Shown here: in pieces, positions 8,005-10,693 of the stretch
How positions within the stretch are numbered: position 1 is the first letter of the stretch
How the letters are laid out: the number at the start of each line of letters is the position of its first letter
From: Anaerobacillus sp.
Lineage (GTDB): Bacteria > Bacillota > Bacilli > Bacillales > Anaerobacillaceae
NCBI GenBank assembly: GCA_007118195.1
Contig: SKSA01000320.1
Span: forward strand, 1-10,693
Length of the DNA: 10,693 nucleotides
Direction of reading: 5' to 3'
Position numbers and translations under genes: made by a program
The notes under the pieces: generated by a model
Seen by the model: the letters and a program-made list of their open reading frames with translations, nothing else
What the model was told of the DNA's origin: nothing
Databases searched by the model: none

Positions 8005-8037
8005 ACTGTCGGTATTATGTCGGATTACTCCGACAGT
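8005..8037. promoter_or_regulatory. Candidate upstream activating sequence: repeated TGTCGG half-sites
   Basis: Three half-sites lie in 33 bp. TGTCGG occurs at 8007-8012 and again at 8018-8023, 11 bp apart (one helical turn), and its inverse CCGACA at 8030-8035. The outer arms ACTGTCGG/CCGACAGT are perfect over 8 bp. The inner arms TGTCGGA/TCCGACA are perfect over 7 bp around TTAC. The centre is about 200 bp upstream of the -24 element, a usual distance for enhancer-binding proteins acting by DNA looping. It lies four bases after the activator stop codon, ahead of that gene's terminator. It lacks a following T-run, so it is a poor terminator itself. Two related CCAACA copies (7988-7993, 7996-8001) sit beside it. 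Confidence 0.65.
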
Positions 8038-8041
8038 GATC

Positions 8042-9451
8042 TTAAGTTATCTTTAATTTTTTCAGTTTTTCATACAATGTTGAACGATGAATACCTAAAC
8101 GTTTAGCAGTCTTCGACTTATTTCCATTTGTTTCTACCAACATTTGAATGATCAAGTCTCGCTCTTCGTCAGATCGTTCAATTTTAATTTGATTTAACAT
8201 TTGCTCTTTCACCAATGGTATTTCTACCGTAAAGTTTTCATCAAATATAATCCCACGTGGTAAATCTCTTTCTGTAATAAACTCCTTATCAACTAAACTT
8301 ACTAATTGTTCAACTACATTCATCATTTCCCTCACATTCCCTGGCCAATCATATTGAATTAACTTAGAAATTCCTTGTGCAGTAAATTGTTTTAATGCAA
8401 TTTGATATTTTTCACATATTTCTTCCATTAATTTTGACAAGAGTAACGGAATATCACCTTTTCTAGCTCGTAGGGGCGGGATGTGGATAGGGATGATATT
8501 TAACCGATAGTAAAGGTCCTCACGAAACTGCCTGGTTTGCATCATTTCAAATAAGTTTTTGTTCGTAGCTGCAATAATTCTAGCATTCGTAACATAAGGT
8601 GTAACCCCACCCACCCTTGTAGCCTCTTTCTCTTGTAAAACTCTTAAAATTTTTGACTGCATCTCCAATGGCATATCACCAATTTCATCTAAAAATAATG
8701 TACCACCATTTGAAATTTCAAAAAGACCAGGTTTACCGCTTTTTTTTGCTCCGGTAAATGCCCCTTCCTCATAACCAAATAGCTCTGCTTCTAATAATTG
8801 TTCTGGTATAGCAGCACAATTAATACTTACAAATTTCCCTCCTGAAACCGGGCCGTGCTCATGGATCGCTCTTGCAAAAAGTTCTTTGCCAGTTCCACTT
8901 TCACCTGTGATTAAAACGGTAGCTAATGTTTTGGCAGCTTTTCTCGCTAACCGTTTTGTTGCCAAAATCGCTTCACTACGGCCAATGATTTCATCAAATG
9001 TTATGTAGTTTGCCCCTTTTTTTTCTTTTAATGTTAATGCTGGTAATTTTTCTTGAAGACTCTCACTTTTTTCTTTCCCTTCAACTTTTTCTAAGATTTG
9101 ATATAATTCAGATACCCCATCAAAAACTAACATTCCAATTACTGCGACTACTCTTCCGTCACGCCAAACGGGAATCCGATGCACGACCATTTCTTGACCC
9201 GCAATCGTCTGAATAGATCCTCTTTCTGGAACACCTGATTTTAATACGTGATGTAACCTCGTATTTTCAATGACTTCTGTGACGTATCTACCTATTGCAT
9301 CCTCTTCTTTTATTCCTTTAAGGCGACAATATGCATCATTAAAAATAATAATTTTTCCACAGTCATCAATTACAGCCACTCCTTCATAGGCATGATCTAA
9401 AGCAATTTTTAAAATATTGTATAAATATTCATGATTTTGAGATGTTCCCAT
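8042..9451 (-). CDS. PAS-domain sigma-54-dependent transcriptional activator
   Basis: This 469-residue enhancer-binding protein uses ATP hydrolysis to open sigma-54 promoters. Domain order: an N-terminal PAS sensor at about 15-115 (HAYEGVAVIDDCGKIIIFND onward), a charged linker at about 118-150, then the AAA+ sigma-54 interaction domain from EIIGRSEAI. That domain carries Walker A GESGTGK (183-189), an intact GAFTGA sigma-contact loop (230-235), Walker B TLFLDEIGD (about 251-259) and the arginine-rich REDLYYRLN segment. A Fis-type helix-turn-helix follows at the C-terminus (NGNKSKTAKRLGIHRSTLYEKLKKL). There is no receiver domain, so it is probably switched by a ligand or metabolite sensed by PAS, as in RocR- or AcoR-like regulators, rather than by phosphorylation. 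The start is ATG 9451 with AAGGAGG nine bases upstream; an in-frame TTG at 9484 has no site. It is adjacent to a candidate enhancer and a -24/-12 promoter, so it almost certainly controls the operon downstream. Confidence 0.93.
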   Translation of the reverse strand: MGTSQNHEYLYNILKIALDHAYEGVAVIDDCGKIIIFNDAYCRLKGIKEEDAIGRYVTEVIENTRLHHVLKSGVPERGSIQTIAGQEMVVHRIPVWRDGRVVAVIGMLVFDGVSELYQILEKVEGKEKSESLQEKLPALTLKEKKGANYITFDEIIGRSEAILATKRLARKAAKTLATVLITGESGTGKELFARAIHEHGPVSGGKFVSINCAAIPEQLLEAELFGYEEGAFTGAKKSGKPGLFEISNGGTLFLDEIGDMPLEMQSKILRVLQEKEATRVGGVTPYVTNARIIAATNKNLFEMMQTRQFREDLYYRLNIIPIHIPPLRARKGDIPLLLSKLMEEICEKYQIALKQFTAQGISKLIQYDWPGNVREMMNVVEQLVSLVDKEFITERDLPRGIIFDENFTVEIPLVKEQMLNQIKIERSDEERDLIIQMLVETNGNKSKTAKRLGIHRSTLYEKLKKLKIT

Positions 9452-9510
9452 ATATCCATTCCTCCTTACTATGAATTCTGACAAGTTAATACAATTTAGA
9501 TATCAATGTT

Positions 9511-9540
9511 AAAAACCCCCTGACAGTAATCAAGGAGTTT
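9511..9540 (-). terminator. Rho-independent terminator after the tautomerase gene
   Basis: On the minus strand AAACTCCTTGA and TCAGGGGGTTT can form an 11-bp stem (some G-U pairs) with loop TTACTG, followed by a U-run. It lies five bases past the tautomerase stop codon and about 60 bases before the activator start, so the activator probably has its own promoter in that short gap or relies on read-through. Confidence 0.75.
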
Positions 9541-9545
9541 AAAAT

Positions 9546-9758
9546 TCACTTATATTCTTTCCTTCTTTCAGTTACGGTCTGTCCAGCAATCCCCCAATTA
9601 TCCGTTTCAATTTCATCAATGACGACGATTGTGGTTGCTGGGTTTTTCCCTAACACATCTTGAAGAAGGTTTGTCGTACCTTCAATTAATTGCTTTTTCT
9701 CCTCTACTGTAATTCCTTGTCCATTTTCTCTTGTCACTTTAATGTTTACGTATGGCAT
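9546..9758 (-). CDS. 4-oxalocrotonate tautomerase family protein
   Basis: This 70-residue member of the tautomerase superfamily begins Met-Pro, so methionine removal would expose the catalytic amino-terminal proline (MPYVNIKVTREN). The family fold is visible: a first beta strand, the helix EEKKQLIEGTTNLLQDVLG, then the second strand TTIVVIDEIETDNWGIAG. Such small proteins act as oligomers and isomerise 2-hydroxymuconate-like dienols; relatives include 3-chloroacrylate dehalogenase and malonate-semialdehyde decarboxylase. By eye the arginine equivalent to Arg39 of 4-oxalocrotonate tautomerase is replaced by valine, and a tryptophan stands near the Phe50 position, so a canonical activity should not be assumed. 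The start at ATG 9758 has GAGGAGG close upstream. It has its own terminator and lies just upstream of the activator on the same strand. No aromatic meta-cleavage genes are present; a link to the semialdehyde pathway is possible but unproven. Confidence 0.85.
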   Translation of the reverse strand: MPYVNIKVTRENGQGITVEEKKQLIEGTTNLLQDVLGKNPATTIVVIDEIETDNWGIAGQTVTERRKEYK

Positions 9759-9846
9759 GATTTCCTCCTCAAAGATTTAAATGAATTTTCAGAGCCAAAA
9801 AACCAACACAAAAACAAACACCAACAGTACAATAAAATCCTCGCTG

Positions 9847-9852
9847 TATAAT
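9847..9852 (+). promoter_or_regulatory. Possible -10 element for the zinc-ribbon gene
   Basis: A perfect TATAAT lies 57 bases upstream of the ATG at 9910. No good TTGACA-like -35 is found 16-18 bases before it; the upstream stretch is AC-rich (about 9796-9831). The call rests on the -10 alone. Confidence 0.4.
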
Positions 9853-9909
9853 GTCAGTTTTGTTAGAAATACTAAAAGGAAATTCCAAAAATTGAAAGGA
9901 GTTTTCAAA

Positions 9910-10137
9910 ATGACATCCTATCGTTGTCCATCATGTAGAGCACGCAGTCGCTTCAACATCATTGATCAAGTAATTACTTCTGTGAAGCTTGATGTTAACA
10001 CTGGAAACTACTTACCCCTTGATAACCTTGAACCATATCACTTGAAATATAGCGGTCCTGATAAAAGAGTGCAATGCGCGAGTTGTGGTCTTGTCGAAGA
10101 TGAAAATCGCTTTATTAAAGCTGCACAACTTCCATAA
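9910..10137 (+). CDS. Small zinc-ribbon-like protein of unknown function
   Basis: This 75-residue protein has two CxxC knuckles, CPSC (C6, C9) and CASC (C56, C59), separated by 46 residues. That is the layout of a treble-clef or zinc-ribbon fold able to hold one zinc. Between them is a mixed segment with possible beta strands (NIIDQVITSVKLDV, YHLKYSG). No enzyme motif, signal peptide or membrane segment is seen. The start is ATG 9910, with AAAGGAG eight bases upstream. The open frame continues to an ATG at 9781, but that extension is low-complexity (K, N, T, Q) and lies over the divergent promoter region, so it is rejected. It is transcribed divergently from the tautomerase gene. I do not recognise the family; single zinc-ribbon proteins of this size are often nucleic-acid or protein binding, but nothing here proves that. 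Confidence 0.8.
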   Translation: MTSYRCPSCRARSRFNIIDQVITSVKLDVNTGNYLPLDNLEPYHLKYSGPDKRVQCASCGLVEDENRFIKAAQLP

Positions 10138-10238
10138 TAAATAAATTCTCCGTTCAGTAGAAAAAAACCTACTTAATGACGAAATTTTCTAATATTTTTC
10201 TTAATTAATCTAGGAAAAGGCAGGTATGATCTTAAAAC

Positions 10239-10277
10239 AAAATCCGGGTCGTGAATAATCGTCACAATCCGGATTTT
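10239..10277. terminator. Bidirectional terminator between convergent genes
   Basis: AAAATCCGG (10239-10247) and CCGGATTTT (10269-10277) form a perfect 9-bp stem; a further short GTGA/TCAC pairing lies inside. The minus strand continues TTTTGTTTTAAG, a good U-tract for the gene at 10284. The plus strand ends in ATTTTAAG, which is weaker, for the zinc-ribbon gene. Confidence 0.75.
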
Positions 10278-10283
10278 AAGTAA

Positions 10284-10693
10284 TTAAAACTCATATATCG
10301 CCTCATCACAAAAAAATTTCTTGATTTTATCTTCAATTAAGTAGAGTTGAATAGGCATTCCTTTTTTAATATTCATTTGAATTGGAAAGGAAATGCTTTT
10401 TTCGAAATTTCCAGACTTAATCTCTAGAACTGTTTCATGCGCATGGTTTCGACCTGCAAAGTCAGAAAAATTTGCCCCAAGTAATAAGCCTTCTGCAGCC
10501 CCCATAATATCGGTTCGAAATATTGGATAGTCTTTATTTTCAATTTCATAGCGCCGTTCATCCGCTGTCTTCATAAATTTGAACCGTAAAAAGTCATTAT
10601 AATCCTCAATCCCTGTATCGCCGTATTTCCCTTGACGTTTTGTTTCCATGATGGTTTGCAAACGTGTTACATTTCTCTTCTTAATGCAGACAA
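10284..10693 (-). CDS. Hypothetical protein, 5' end outside window
   Basis: The frame is open from the window edge to a TAA at 10284, giving 135 visible codons ending in KKFFCDEAIYEF. Candidate internal starts are TTG 10661 and ATG 10649, but neither has a convincing ribosome binding site and no stop codon precedes them within the window. The gene therefore more likely begins upstream, outside. The visible part is hydrophilic and mixed alpha/beta, with a charged segment around RFKFMKTADERRYEIENKDYP and a C-terminal portion of alternating hydrophobic residues (SISFPIQMNI, MPIQLYLIED) that may form beta strands. No membrane segment or catalytic motif is visible, and I do not recognise the family. 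Its stop is followed closely by the stem-loop at 10239-10277. It runs convergent to the zinc-ribbon gene, and nothing ties it to the catabolic operon. Confidence 0.6.
   Translation of the reverse strand, partial: VCIKKRNVTRLQTIMETKRQGKYGDTGIEDYNDFLRFKFMKTADERRYEIENKDYPIFRTDIMGAAEGLLLGANFSDFAGRNHAHETVLEIKSGNFEKSISFPIQMNIKKGMPIQLYLIEDKIKKFFCDEAIYEF

Noticed and set aside
8005..8037. Reading the TGTCGG palindrome as the activator gene's terminator
   Set aside because: It has no U-tract on the minus strand, and a far better terminator lies at 7952-7985.
9782..9800. Sigma-54-like sequence (TGGCTCTGAAAATTCA, minus) before the tautomerase
   Set aside because: It again lacks the -12 GC dinucleotide; only the GG half matches.
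9796..9831. AC-rich stretch with CCAACA words, possibly another activator site
   Set aside because: It is simple-sequence composition without symmetry and is not near a -24/-12 promoter.
9781..9909. 43-residue N-terminal extension of the zinc-ribbon protein
   Set aside because: It is low-complexity and spans the likely -10 element, while ATG 9910 has a well-spaced AAAGGAG.

Overview
The window looks like chromosomal DNA of a low-GC Gram-positive bacterium of the Bacillaceae type. It is AT-rich, has strong AGGAGG-like ribosome binding sites, uses TTG starts, and its proteins resemble Bacillus families such as the IolA/MmsA semialdehyde dehydrogenase and a SigL (sigma-54) activator with a PAS sensor. 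No transposase, integrase, phage gene, CRISPR array, tRNA or rRNA was recognised. A closer taxonomic placement cannot be made from the sequence alone.

Layout. 1-863 (minus) is the N-terminal part of a U32 'peptidase', probably an RNA-hydroxylation protein, cut by the window edge. 1134-1712 (plus) is a small histidine phosphatase with a potentially structured leader. 1831-9451 (minus) is the main content: a self-contained catabolic locus. In transcription order it holds a PAS-type sigma-54 activator (8042-9451), a palindromic candidate activator site (8005-8037), the activator gene's terminator (7952-7985), a textbook -24/-12 promoter (7801-7818), iron-containing alcohol dehydrogenase 2 (6566-7762), an MmsA/IolA-type CoA-acylating semialdehyde dehydrogenase (5089-6549), a DhaT-like iron-containing dehydrogenase (3826-4980), a strong intercistronic hairpin (3719-3750), an LctP-type permease (1902-3680) and a terminator (1831-1869). 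Upstream of the activator lie a 4-oxalocrotonate-tautomerase-like protein (9546-9758, minus), a small four-cysteine zinc-ribbon protein (9910-10137, plus) and an unrecognised protein (10284-10693, minus) that enters from outside the window.

How the genes may work together (inference). The permease would import a small hydroxy-monocarboxylate. One or both iron dehydrogenases would oxidise an alcohol or hydroxy acid to a semialdehyde. MmsA would convert malonate (or methylmalonate) semialdehyde to acetyl-CoA (or propionyl-CoA) and CO2. The best-fitting substrates are 3-hydroxypropionate and possibly 1,3-propanediol, or their 2-methyl analogues. The sigma-54 activator would switch the operon on when its PAS domain senses the substrate. 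I do not know a described Bacillus operon with this exact content; this combination and its control region are the main points of interest.

Start corrections. Several long open frames overrun the true starts. Dehydrogenase 2 begins at the TTG at 7762, because an upstream ATG at 7825 lies above the sigma-54 promoter. MmsA begins at ATG 6549, the activator at ATG 9451 and the zinc-ribbon protein at ATG 9910. Each of these has a well-spaced ribosome binding site.
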